Of a stretch of 64,000 nucleotides of DNA, positions 33,841 to 45,209 are shown one piece after another; positions within the stretch are counted from its first letter, which is position 1, and every line of letters begins with the position of its first letter. The DNA is from Hysterangium stoloniferum (taxonomy: Eukaryota > Basidiomycota > Agaricomycetes > Hysterangiales > Hysterangiaceae): positions 372,001 to 436,000 of the forward strand of contig WHVD01000049.1 in assembly GCA_015178975.1 (NCBI GenBank). Reading direction: 5' to 3'. The position numbers and the translations under genes were made by a program. Below the pieces are notes generated by a model that was not told the origin of the DNA, did not search any database, and saw only the letters and a program-made list of their open reading frames with translations.

Positions 33841-35496
33841 AGCGAATGATTTCGGTATCTGGTCGTTGTCGTTGGGTTGAGGTGAAGCTCGGGTGGCTGT
33901 TGGGAGCTGCTTGGAGGGCTGGTGAGTTGTTTTTTATTGTCATATATATATGGGGTTTGGTTTAGCAAGGGTTCAAGCAAATCCCGGTGAACTCGTTGAG
34001 CGAAAACAGTTCATCGCTGCCAATAATTCATAAATTTAATGTGAACGCCAATATGCCCAAAAATATCTGATATTTATGGCCACTTACAGCCACTTTCACA
34101 GTTCAAAACACTTAACACCGATGGTGAAATTCTTCTCTGCACACAATGGGGCATTCGTTGATCATTCCGCCTCACCGAGAGTTACATAAAATTTCATACC
34201 GAGCCTGGCAGTTGCAGCACCAATCCCATATTATATTCGGAGGCCGAGCTCGATCATTGGCTCACTGGCATGCTTGAAGTATACGACGTGATTTCTCTTA
34301 AACAGGCAATATTTTCCGGCATTTTGTGTATTGTGCGAGGAGAAACGCACTTTGGGGAGTGCCGCTGTTCTGTGGGGTAAAACACCATTGCATTGCCATC
34401 AGTGCTGCGACAATCCTTTTCTTCGTGAACCCGGTGAAATCTTGCTCATGTGGTTCGGGAAGGCTTTCACTTCAACTCACAAAGGTACCCCCGGTGTAAC
34501 CTCACAGAACCTGGCACCCGGAGATAAGGAAGGGAGGATAGCCTCAATTCAAATGCGCCAAACGTTGACAGTTGATTAATTCTGTAACATTGTATAACTT
34601 TTCACTTCTCGGGGAGTGCCACGGTGTCTTTGCTGTTGGAATATCAACTTTTCGGCCACGCACTATACACGCCAGTTTTGTTCCGCTACAGTGTGCGAAT
34701 AGACAATATACAGGTTTTAAACAGTTTGTAGCTGGATACATAGCTTTCGCCAACCTTTCGGGTGAGTTGCCAACCTGTACGTCATCATTTGGTTGGTACA
34801 TTAGGTTTAATGACACGATAAAATCCCATGGGCAACTGAAACTTGAGGGACCCCTCAATCACTGTCCCCCCGCCGTATTGGCTGTTCGCCGCGCGCTTTA
34901 TTTCCTCGCCGAATAGGTTCGTTTACGATTTAACCTATTCACATTATAGCGAAAAGTCTTCCATGCCCTTACTCGCTGGATGCTGCGTGTTTTTTAGTTA
35001 CCATTAGGTAGACCTATTTATACCAGGGGCAATGCGCGTTTGCATTATTTAGAAAGATTTACCGGATCATTCCATTAGGTAAATGATATTGTCACCACTA
35101 CATGTGTCAAACACGTGCTCACTTATAGGCCTATCGTGAAGACTCAGGAAATGCAAACTGGCGTTGATGGCATGCTACCCAGTTCTTTTTTGTATTTCAA
35201 CCTTTGGGATCATGATCCATGGTTCCCCGAGTGGCACCTGTAATAATGAATATATGATCCGCAGCAGTCACCTAACCCCCTGGTGCCTGTTAATTCGACG
35301 GTCAAGCCGAAACTCCATTGTATATTAGATCATATTTGGCTCACTATCAAGTCAAGAGTTGTGCAACATAATTAATCTCTGACATTGTAATTAACCGATC
35401 TTTTCTTTTAGGTTTATATAAAGCACCCTAACAGATACCCAGCCCTCTATAATTTCTAATCCATAAAAAAAATTTGAAATATTTTATTTTTCGACC
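33841..35496. other. Gene-poor stretch
   Basis: Overlapping short ORFs on both strands (34331-34916) lack recognisable domains and splice support. A TATA-like TATATAAA at 35415-35422 precedes the small ORF at 35497. Confidence 0.4.
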
Positions 35497-35673
35497 ATGG
35501 TTATTATTAATGCTTTCGGGGCACCATGTACTATCGGACACGGTCGAGGACTTACTCTTGCAATGCTGCACCAGGTCAGTGACCTAGTGCTTTGAAATTT
35601 ACTCGCAGTCGTTTGATCCGGTCTCCACCAGGAGGCGACCAATGTGCTTATAACAAAACTCCCGATCCCCTGA
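35497..35673 (+). CDS. Possible very small gene (39 aa), unrecognised
   Basis: The ATG at 35497 has a good context (CGACCATGG) and lies about 80 bp after a TATATAAA box. Exon 1 (35497-35574) encodes 26 residues containing NAFGAPCTIGHGRGLTLAML. A GT donor (GTCAGT) and an AG at 35630-35631 give a 57-nt intron, and exon 2 (35632-35673) adds EATNVLITKLPIP. No family is recognised. It could equally be the broken start of a longer gene. Confidence 0.3.
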
Positions 35674-37133
35674 AGATGCGGGTAATAAGCCCGGATTAGT
35701 AAATGTTTTTACAAGGGTTAGTAGAACTAAAAGGGAACTATAAGTATAATCAAGATGAGGTAACATTGCACCGAGGCACCAACATTCAGGTGATAGCACT
35801 TAGATAAATCCCAACGCTAATTCAGATGCAAAACCAATATACTTTGACGAATTTTGACTCTACAACGCACTTTAGGGAACCCGCTGTATGCTTCGCCAAA
35901 ATCATACTATATTATATCTCCACGTTCATTCTATAGATGACCATTGCTTGGCGCTCACTGTTGTATTTTGTTACATTTGCTATCTGAGTATATATAACTA
36001 GGTAAAGAAATTAAGAGTCGGCCAGCATGGAATACCTGGATCTATGGCTGTAATCAGCTGAAGAACACGCGATCGAGCTAGTCAGGGCAATCAGGTGTCC
36101 GACCGGACCTTGTTTCAATATTTTTCGCTATAGTAATTCGGAGATGAGAACCAATCAAGTTCTATTCGCTCCAGCTTATGAAAATCAGCCTCAACGGAAT
36201 TTGATAAAATTGTGCCCGCTAAACGAACCAGGAAGGTAAGCCCTACACATTCAGCCGGAACGGTGCAGTGACATAATCCTGTGTCGAGTACTGCGCGTTT
36301 CAACTCTTTCCATGTGAGTTATAAAGGCCTTTTCCTATCAAAAAGTGGCTCATGCTATGATAGGTGTCACTCATTTTGTGATTCGAGGCAGATTAGAGTT
36401 ATTCACCTGAGAATGCTGCTCAACCAGGAAAAAGCTCCCTCCTTTCTGATGTTCTGTCCTCTGAGCTTGTTTTTGCTTTTGAAGCTTCTCTCGTACATCT
36501 TCACCAGTAGGCACTAAGCCCTAGCTGCACATTGATAGCGCGTCTAGTTCTCCGTCACTGCGATTAGTTCAAGCTTGTTATCAATGCTTCTGCATGACTT
36601 TGTGATTCACCCAGTTGAAGATGGAAGGTTAACGCTCATTTCTAGGAAATTTAAATTGGATACTAGGTATTTTTTTAATCTGTACTATGGCGATGATGAT
36701 GGTCGAAAATAATACAGGTGCCGCTCGTCCTGGAATTCCAAAAGAAGTCTGATGCTTGTGCAAGCCCGGTCGAAGTTGAACCATAGAACTTAAGGGGATC
36801 TCGGGCTATCGGTGATATTTTGAACCATAGAACTTAAAGGGATCTTGGACTATCGGTGATATTTTATAGTATATTGATTAGGGAACTACAGAGCTAATTC
36901 TGATTTCCCGGCTAGATAAAATCGTATCTAAACTTTTATGTGGATCTAAAGGGACTGCTCTACGAAGACGGCCGAAGCCGTTAGCGACCTCGATGTATCA
37001 TGGATCATTACATAGTTCCGGAAGCCATTGGCAACGAGATAATACTATGATGGACCAGCCGGTCAGGAAACTTGTCGTGAGACAAGATGAAGGCAAAGAG
37101 TCATGTCATGGCCCATGAACCTGATAGTCGACT
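35674..37133. other. Gene-poor stretch with one 44-bp tandem duplication
   Basis: No gene is recognised. The only structure seen is the duplication at 36777-36864 and the flank similarity noted for 32276-33238. Confidence 0.4.
36777..36864. repeat. 44-bp tandem duplication
   Basis: Two adjacent units start TGAACCATAGAACTTAA and end CTATCGGTGATATTT, differing at four or so positions. It lies 270 bp downstream of coiled-coil gene copy 2. Confidence 0.85.
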
Positions 37134-37499
37134 CTAATCAACCGTCATAATCATGGTGAGTAACTGCGCCAGTGTGTTATGCTCTTCTCTGAGCATCTTC
37201 AGGTCCTCCACGAGAACCTGGCTTGCTTCTTCCGCCAAGCGGCGGGACCGGTTGGCCTCCTGGCATTGGTGCTGAGCGACGATTTTGTCGTATTCCAGGT
37301 CTAAACTGCGCTCCTTCAAGAGCCTGAGCTGGTGTTCAAGTTCGTCTCTCTGGGCAGCAATACGGGCGATGGCCTCCCTCGCCTCAGCGAGGGTTTGAGT
37401 GTGCTACGAAACGGGGTAAATAACATGCGATTATTGACATTTCATTTCTATGCTCACCTGAATAATAGCTGGCTCGGTACTACGTGGGGGTGTGTTCAT
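37134..37499 (-). CDS. Coiled-coil protein, copy 2 (unknown function)
   Basis: Two exons: 37499-37458 and 37403-37134; 312 nt, 103 aa; one 54-nt GT-AG intron, phase 0. Exon 1 encodes only MNTPPRSTEPAIIQ, replacing the longer acidic N-terminus of copy 1. Exon 2 encodes HTQTLAEAREAIARIAAQRD, LRLLKERSLDLEYDKIV, NRSRRLAEEASQVL and LREEHNTLAQLL, a continuous amphipathic helix predicted to form a coiled coil. The alignment with copy 1 (33239-33840) is colinear across exon 2 and the intron sits at the same boundary, so the two arose by duplication. Function unknown. Confidence 0.65.
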
Positions 37500-40117
37500 A
37501 TGGAATTGCGAGTGGTGTGGATTTTGTGTGATGGCGTGGCCGCTATTGGATGGTCAAAGATACTAAATTATCTGGCGAGTCCTTTCTCTTTACATTTATA
37601 TGCAATCTGATTTAACACGAGGCTTAAAGAAGTCTGGTTAACAAGCCCTGGTAGTGATACCAAGTCGGCGTCTCGAGCTCCATCGCAATGCTCAAGGAGC
37701 ATCAAACATTTCTTGCCAACAAGGGCGTGATTTGCTCTTCTACCGGTGATTTTACCGGTGAAAGTACATCCGTTTACAAACCGTTCCGTATCCTTGTGGT
37801 GTCGAGCAGCCAATTATTCAGTTAAGTGTGCAGCGACAACCTTGAGCTTAAATTTGTTTATTGGTATATTAATTCTATACCATAGGATCACAATACCTTG
37901 TTCGATCATCCCAGTGATGAAAACACCTGTTTTCATGCTAAGTATGGTATTTTCTCCTTGAAACTATGATCTTGTTGGCCGCCACTGCCTATGATTCCGT
38001 GAGCGGCTCTTGCTTAGAACTGTATATTCACGTGGACGGATGAGTGTTCTCTGTTTTGCGCTCGGCCTGGGTCTTTACGTCAATCTGTGGGGTGGATTGG
38101 AGGGCACTCTCCTTTGCTTAATGATGGACTGTCGGATCTGACAATGAGCGGTGTCACCATCATCACCCTTGCGCTTCCTGGCTCAACTTAATCATATTCC
38201 GCTTAGTAACGCTCGGGAACCCAGCATATCACGCTGGCAGGAAGATTTTGCGGAATTTTGTCTGACACACGTGTTTGAAGCAATATTTTTCCCTTCCCGT
38301 GGTCGCATTGCAAAGCACTCACTTCGTCCCGCATCTCATGTTGATGAGGCTTATTCGACTAGAGACCTAAAGCTTTCGAACGTGCTGTTTCGGTTAGGTG
38401 CACTTGCGGCCGCGCCATTCTAGAGTAGCATCAAGAACACACTCCACAGATTTGTGAACCTCACCCTTTTGCCAATCCTATATGGGGTACTAGTCGACGG
38501 TGTATATAATTATCTGATTGGTATGCTATTGAGGTATTAAGGTGTGTCGGTATCTATTACAGGTCAACGACGTTTCACTAACTCTTTTTTACCTAGGTAC
38601 ATTCTCCTGGTGTTAATGGCTTATCCCCTGGTTTATTCTACTCTTCATCTAAGCCATTCATGTTGAAGCGAGTGAGAATCCTTGCATTTTCTCCTGTTGG
38701 ATAAGGCGTGGTGGTCAATTGGTATACAAAGTAAGTCGACCTCCTTATTCGGCGAAAACGAGCCCGCCTAATTCACTTGCACCAATGAATGTCATAAGTA
38801 GGTTTGATTCACTTTAATGAAATAAGTTCCAAAGTTCCCGTGCCAAAGCACCAATGTTTAGGCGTGAGGCGTCCGAGTCGGTGAATGGTCTCTGGTTCTC
38901 AAGTGCAGACTCGGACTGCCCTCAGGCTGAGAAAATGTTAAAAGATTACAGCAGAAACCTTTACTATCTATTACTGAAATGTATTGGCGGGAGCTGAAGG
39001 AGAAGAAGCCGAACTCCCAAGCCTCATGCTTGCGGCATGAACCATGTTCGCTTCAAAATTCCCTGTTTCTGGCGGAACACCCATGGTGGTCCTTCTGAGG
39101 TCTAAGGGGATGTGGTAGAGGTACCGGATCAAAGTAAAATCCCGGTTGTGGCGTTAGTGGTTACATAGCGCATCTAACCAAAATCCGCTTGATCGGCTAT
39201 GTGACCAGTGCAGAACGAACGGCGGAAACTCAGCTTCTCCTGGCATGACAGGCTGGCGGCTAGAATGTATCCCAGAAATGAGGACGGCACCCCGATCACC
39301 TGAAAGGATGTTCAAAATGATCTTGTCAAAAAGAGAGGTATAAAATAAATAGCGATCAAATTCACAGGTACCATTTATGACTCTTCAGGGATAGTATGAC
39401 CTCCAGTTTGCACCGGAATTAGTGGAGTGATCTCGAACTGAGCCCACAGCGAAATACTCGTTCTTCGGACTGTCTGTGCAGTCTATTGGGCGTCTCTTTT
39501 AAGGCTTCTTCATGCTTCAAACCTCGTCGTATCTCTAAAGAAGGTTCCCAAAGCGATGCAATGGCGTCACATAATTGACGTGGCATGTACAACAGCGTGG
39601 CAAGCACGCTCTTCAAGAAGAATGTCTAAACTTGAATATCCAGGTTACGAGGCTCAGCTCGCTACAACTCTGAGTCAGTGCCGTGTCCATATTTTGCACT
39701 GAGAGACAGACATATGATCCAGAGATTGATTGATTCTATGAAAATGCGTCAAGGTGGACAATTACAAGCCCATGTTTTCTCGTCCGAATGTCCTACGACT
39801 CCCTATCAAACAGGAGATTACGGAATAGTCTCAGAACCGTAAACGCCATCTTACGAACGTTTGAGTAGTTCTATAGCAGTATTCATCGTTAGTCGGAGAT
39901 AGTTAACAAGATGGTCCAGATATAGACGATAGTAGATAACCGTACGATCACATGGCCTGCACTGCCCCACCATTACCAATTGGTTGCTGTTTGTCTAATC
40001 GTGAGCGATCTGTCATTCTTGTCCCCTATATAATCATGTGACGACAGCTAAGAAAACCCCTCAGTTTTACCCACCGTTCTCCACAGCGAACATCAAAGCA
40101 AAGTCACCTATCATACC
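37500..40117. other. Gene-poor stretch, about 2.6 kb
   Basis: ORFs of 60-90 codons occur (37568-37813, 38151-38423, 39419-39616), but none has a recognisable domain or supporting introns. Confidence 0.4.
40027..40033 (+). promoter_or_regulatory. TATA box of the small HTH-like gene
   Basis: TATATAA lies 85 bp upstream of the ATG at 40118. The intervening leader is C/A-rich (ACCCACCGTTCTCCACAGCG), typical of fungal 5' leaders. Confidence 0.5.
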
Positions 40118-40557
40118 ATGGCCCCCAACCCTTCCTGCACCGTAAGATGCAATAGTTAAATTGTTTGGAGACGAAACTGATTAATAGCTATGTACAGGTT
40201 TTGGCCAATGCAATGTCTAACAAAGGTTGATCCTCCGCGATTGGCCATACTTCTTGGTGTTAATTTACGTTACCAGGCATGAACTACGCGCAGGTTGCAA
40301 CACAAATAGGTAGCAGCGAGGATCACGTCACGAAGAGTAAATGATTCATATCCCACACTCATACTCTGATGGTTAATATGGCGCAATGATAGTCATGACA
40401 GGTCAAGTTGCCGCTAGCCAGCAGGAATTCAATAGCATTGCGAATGTCCTGGGGATCACCAACGTATTTATTTTTAATATACGATGAAACGCCATGTTAC
40501 TCAATATTCTTATTCCATTATCAGGTCCCCTCAAGCTCCTCTCACCCTTCGAAGTAG
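40118..40557 (+). CDS. Small HTH-like protein in five exons (cyanase N-terminal-domain-like)
   Basis: Exons: 40118-40141, 40198-40225, 40277-40336, 40402-40463 and 40525-40557. They total 207 nt, 68 aa. All four introns are GT-AG, 51-65 nt, and phases agree throughout, which strongly supports a real gene. The product begins MAPNPSCTVLANAMSNKG, continues NYAQVATQIGSSEDHVTK, then QQEFNSIANVLGIT, and ends with a Ser-rich tail (VPSSSSHPSK). The spacing (helix, AQVAxxIGSSEDHV helix-turn-helix, then a third helix before LGIT) resembles the lambda-repressor-like N-terminal domain of cyanate hydratase. The cyanase catalytic C-terminal domain is absent, so enzymatic activity is unlikely. Its role may be DNA binding or something else; the family call is inference from pattern memory. 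Confidence 0.7.
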
Positions 40558-41746
40558 GACCTCAATGAACGGCCACAACTAAGTTTTTTTAATTTGAAAT
40601 CACTATGTAGTCACTAGCATGTCGCAAAGTAAGATGGACTGCTTGTGCAATATGTACTTAAAAACTATGATATGTTTTTGATTTTATCTGAAAGGTGGTG
40701 ATCCGTGGATGCAGACGGAGAATAGAAAACAGCGATCTGATGCGTATACTTCATCTCATATGTATGGCAGAGATTTACTACAGTTGATTTCTCACTATCT
40801 AAAGGATCTAGTGCTGCAGGGTCATAACAAGGTGACAATACCGTGCTGTTCACTGTAATCGGAGACAATTCAGACGATGAGCATAGGCGGGGAAGTACAT
40901 ATCTGTAATGCATACCGTTCGTTCAGCAGGGATTACTATTCAAAGAATGCGGATTGCTGGCTGCATTGTGATAGGCAATCAGTAACTTCCCCTCGTGCGT
41001 CTAGAGCAGTTCCGGTGTTGGGCGACTATGAAATGAACGCCGAGGGCAAGGACGGGCGGGGCTTAGTGCAAAAACTCGCTATGACTGCGGCTATGGCATT
41101 ACAAGTCAGATGAACACGCCAACGCGTAACCCAATTGTAGACTTATATTTTGCATGGCCATATCGCACTAGATCCCGGGATCCATAGATTAACCGAAGGT
41201 CGTCACGAGCGCCATATGAAATGGACTCCTTAAGGGAGCTAGGTTCCCCTTGACCACGCACGCCTCTAACATGAGGGACCAGCTGACCTCTGTCAAGTCT
41301 TTTCCGACACTATCCTTGCTTTCGTGGTTCCAACAATGAGCCGCAGTAATATCTTTGTTTCGATCCGATCGCACGCAAATTTCCAAACGTCCAGAATGTT
41401 CTCCTATGTTCTCTGATGTCGAGGTGATTATACGGTAGCGATGGGCGACGCAATATTCTGACCAAAAGAGAGTCGGACATCATGATATTGATAACATCGC
41501 AAGCCAAACAAGTGTTCTGAAAGTTTTGAGATTCAAATCTTTTGAAATAAAATGACATGTTTACGTGGAGGAGCTCCTTCAAAGAGGGTGTTGCAGGCCT
41601 CGAGGATAATGTCAACCGACGGCTGTTAACATTGAGCGCCACAGCTCGCTTAGGCATCGGAGTTTCAATATCCTAGTCATACACTAACCAGTTTTCTTTC
41701 TCTCCACGACCTTCACGATCTTGGCTTCCCGCCATTTTTCTCGTCG
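40558..41746. other. Intergenic, nothing firm
   Basis: A minus-strand ORF at 41310-41657 (starting MPKRAVALNVNSRRL) is the longest but has no recognised domain and no splice support. Confidence 0.35.
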
Positions 41747-43100
41747 ATGCTTGTTATCGACCCATCGTCTCACTGCGACGTTTGTTGCGAGTCGTTTACT
41801 TCTCTTCCACAGTGTATTGATTGTGGTAAGTTGTTTGACTTTTATCAAAAAACTTCACAAATGCTGCGTTTCTGTGAGCGAATAAATTTCTAATTTCTTT
41901 CTAATTTCTATCTCCAGGCCATATTGTTTGTTCTAAATGTCTTGAAGCCATATGCGAAAAGACATGGTCTCCTCGGCAGACACCAGCTTGCCCTTTCTGC
42001 CGTAAGCCCTTCACCAAGGAGTCTACACGCAAAATTCGTGTGGATTTGAAGACTCCTCGGCTCCCATTTAAAGAAATTGATGATGATGACCAACCTAATT
42101 TATCTCAACCATCTGAAGCAAAACGATTGGAAGAAAAGGTGGCGAAAGCCGCCGCTAGCAAGTGCTCTTTCGACGAAGTTTCTGAGTTGCACAAAGAAAT
42201 TCAACAATGGCTTGCTTCTGAAGTGAAACGGACGTCGGCTGGCCAGGTGAGTCGAACGTTCCAAATTTACGACATTCCTAATTGTTTTTTTTTAGCATGC
42301 GTCCTTACAACTCAGCGCCGCCCTTCTAAGGGCGATTCTCCTGAACTGCCTGGCCTTTTCGGAAGCGAAGAAAAACGCCGAATCGGTTGAGAAAGATCTG
42401 AAGGTGCAACTTGACAAGACTCAAATTGTTAAAGACCACCTTGAGGGCGAGGTACAGAAGTAAGTGCTCATTCATCTACCCTTTCACTATCCTGATTTTC
42501 GAAATAGACATGTGAGTGGGCTTGAAGATGCCATGATATAAAGCTAAGTGTTCCGTTTTTTTTCTCCCCTTTTTTTTGCAGCGAGCAATGTATAGCCAGA
42601 AGGTCCGGGAATGTCAGGAGCTTCGATCTGAGATCAACCGTCTGAAGCTTGTGACTCCTGTACGCTCCTTGGCGGCCGTTCCACCTCGAAACCCCGGTTT
42701 GCCCCCACCCATCTCACGGACAGGCACCGTCCGATCTGTCACCCCTCACCCTTCCATTCCTACTCGAGCTGCTTATCACCCACGATCGGCAAGTACTGCG
42801 CCATCACTTAATAATATGAGCGGACACGCAAGAAATTTTTCTGTGGGCAGTGCCCCGATATCTAATACCTTCCAGTCTGCGATGAAATATCAGACTTCTC
42901 CGTTGAAGCGGCGTGGTCCCTCATCGCGCTCGTCTTCCCCTCCCTTGGACGATGCCCCACCACAACGATGGCTCCCAACCTCTGATGACGACTCTGTTGG
43001 AGGCGATAAGAGATTCAACTCTCCGTCCCCCGAACGGATGTTCCGTTCTTCGACCGCCGACAGGCCGTCATTCACCACTTCGGTCTCTCGAGCGGGGTGA
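41747..43100 (+). CDS. RING-finger / coiled-coil protein with a 4-nt exon
   Basis: Five exons: 41747-41825, 41918-42246, 42296-42459, 42508-42511 and 42582-43100; 1095 nt, 364 aa. Residues about 9-60 form a C3HC4 RING: CDVC, CIDCGHIVCSKC and CPFC; intron 1 splits the glycine codon of CGH, exactly as in the RING gene at 27955-29093. Residues about 95-220 are charged and helical (EAKRLEEKVAKAAAS, SEAKKNAESVEKDLK, YSQKVRECQELRSEI), probably a coiled coil. The rest is Ser/Pro-rich and basic, probably disordered, with likely phosphorylation sites (SPLKRRGPSSRSSSP). Exon 4 is ACAT, flanked by AATAG and GTGAGT; without it the last exon is out of frame. Probably a nuclear or cytoplasmic E3 ligase; substrate unknown. 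Confidence 0.85.
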
Positions 43101-45032
43101 TACCCGTTTCCACGCGCCACAGAACGTACTCTGAAGGCTTGCCTCAGGACGTAACTATACATTAATTCACCAACTTTCTCCCCGATACCTGGTTGCGCTA
43201 TGTCGTAATCGCGACTGTTTAATATCATCAATGCGTCATAGTCAGTCACAATTTCGTTTTTCAAGTGATTTGCTTAGTCTCATGTCATTCTGTTGCACTT
43301 TTGCGTTAATGTTCCTCTGGAATAGGACTTTGCGACAACTTGCATTTTTTTTCTTTTCTTTTTATATATTTTTAGGTCTCTTTCGCCATGGACTCTTGAT
43401 TGGAAAGAAGTAATAGGGGTAAAAGAAATAAGGAAGGAAATGGATTTAGAGGCTCGCAGCCAAAGAAGTAACAAGAACCAAAAGGACGGTCCGTCGCTCA
43501 CTTTCCAGGATACCGTTACGATACAAGCCACCCTATGGTGGATGATCATTTAATGATGCAGCTATGACGGGCCACAAACGAACGACCATCCATGTTTTCC
43601 ATCTTTTTTTATGTTAACCGTTTTTGTCCCATATACTTAAATTCCTGTGTGCAGGCCTGAACCAACAAACACCCCCCGTGGCATGGTTTTATCTAGGTAA
43701 ACTTACAAGACGGTGGGTTGAAAATCCAAGCCTTGGTTGATATATTTTGACGGCATTGTTATGCTTTTGCCCCCTATGTTTGCTTGAAAATGCTGACATC
43801 TGAACTTGAAAAAAGGTAAATTAGGCGCAACGCAGGTTGGGCGTTTTGTGGTTGTCCTGCATGTCAGCCCTACCTCACGCACTTGACATGATGTCTGTTG
43901 TGGCAACTGATTGCAATACGGTAGCGTATGGGTGATGCAAGTTAGATACCGCCTTTAGGTAAGCATTGTCATGATTAACCGAACGAGCGGATTTCCTAAG
44001 AATCTTCCGGGAACTGCATGCATTGTATGCAAGGAATACTATGTCAGTCTAGGAAACAGCGTGATTTTGCGGGTCCGAACAATGAGTCGAGTGCCTTGAT
44101 CCTAAAGGAGAATTGCAGGTTACAACGTTTTGGGGTTATTGTTCCGGACCGGGTAGCCAGCCATCACGTTCTTGGCTTCCATTGCACATTGCCCAGGCGG
44201 GAACAGCATGGTCGATGAAATTAGGAAGTCGTGTACATTTGCAAGGCTAGGGGGTGCCCTCATGCTGAGGACTGTCATATGTCATCTTGCCGAGAAATTC
44301 TACTCATGGGGTGTTGTGTGCTCACCGTACGCATGTAGGATGTATTTTTTGGTATCTGTCTCAGGGGAATTCATAGGGATCCTTCATCCTATCCTGGTTA
44401 CTGGATTTACAAGAGCATGAGTTTAGCTTAGGCTTATATGTCTTTGTAATTACATCTTTCAACGAATAAGAATTTATTTTGCACCCAGACACCACCGAGT
44501 GGAACTTACTCATTTTTATTTATTTCAGTCATCATTTAGAAAGAAATAGTTGAGTGGATGAAGGAACGTGCAGTAACGTGCCTCCTCAAGCTCAAGGCTC
44601 ATCAATATATGGGTACAGTGAATTCGCCCCAAAAATCATTATAGATAGTAGAAAGACTATCAAATTACTCACACACACTACGTTGGAAATATGATTTAAT
44701 GTATATTGCAAGCCGTCGAAGGCCCACGTGGATTTGCTTTGTTGTGTTTGGCTGATCCGCTCTCTCCCTTTGTATCAACCCGTTTCCTACCAACCAGAAG
44801 AAAGATATCTGACCCTATGCCAAACAGTTAGAATGTCTGAAAGTGCCTTAAACGGGTCCAAGTAGTCAATGGGATATAAGTAATGGCACTCATGGCTGAG
44901 GGAGGGGGACAACAGTAGGGGCAGACGCAATCGCTATCACATCGCAGAGGTAAAAGCATGGTAGTGCTACTGAAACCCTTGGCCGGGAAACGGCTAGATC
45001 TAGACAATGGGTGAGGATAGCTGAAGCTACTC
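43101..45032. other. Gene-poor stretch
   Basis: 3' flank of the RING gene followed by about 1.8 kb without a recognisable gene. A poly-C run at about 45030 marks the start of the inverted repeat. Confidence 0.4.
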
Positions 45033-45209
45033 CCCCCCCCCCCAGAATTACAGTCTGATGTTTGATTCACTTATGTGCACTATATAACACGGACAGCGTA
45101 CTTTTGCGCGAGCTTGTAGTGCCGCAAGGTATGTTACAGATGTGTATTCACGTGGTAGTTTTACACGAACAAGGAAAGTACAGTAAAGCGATAGGATTGC
45201 CCTTCGGCG

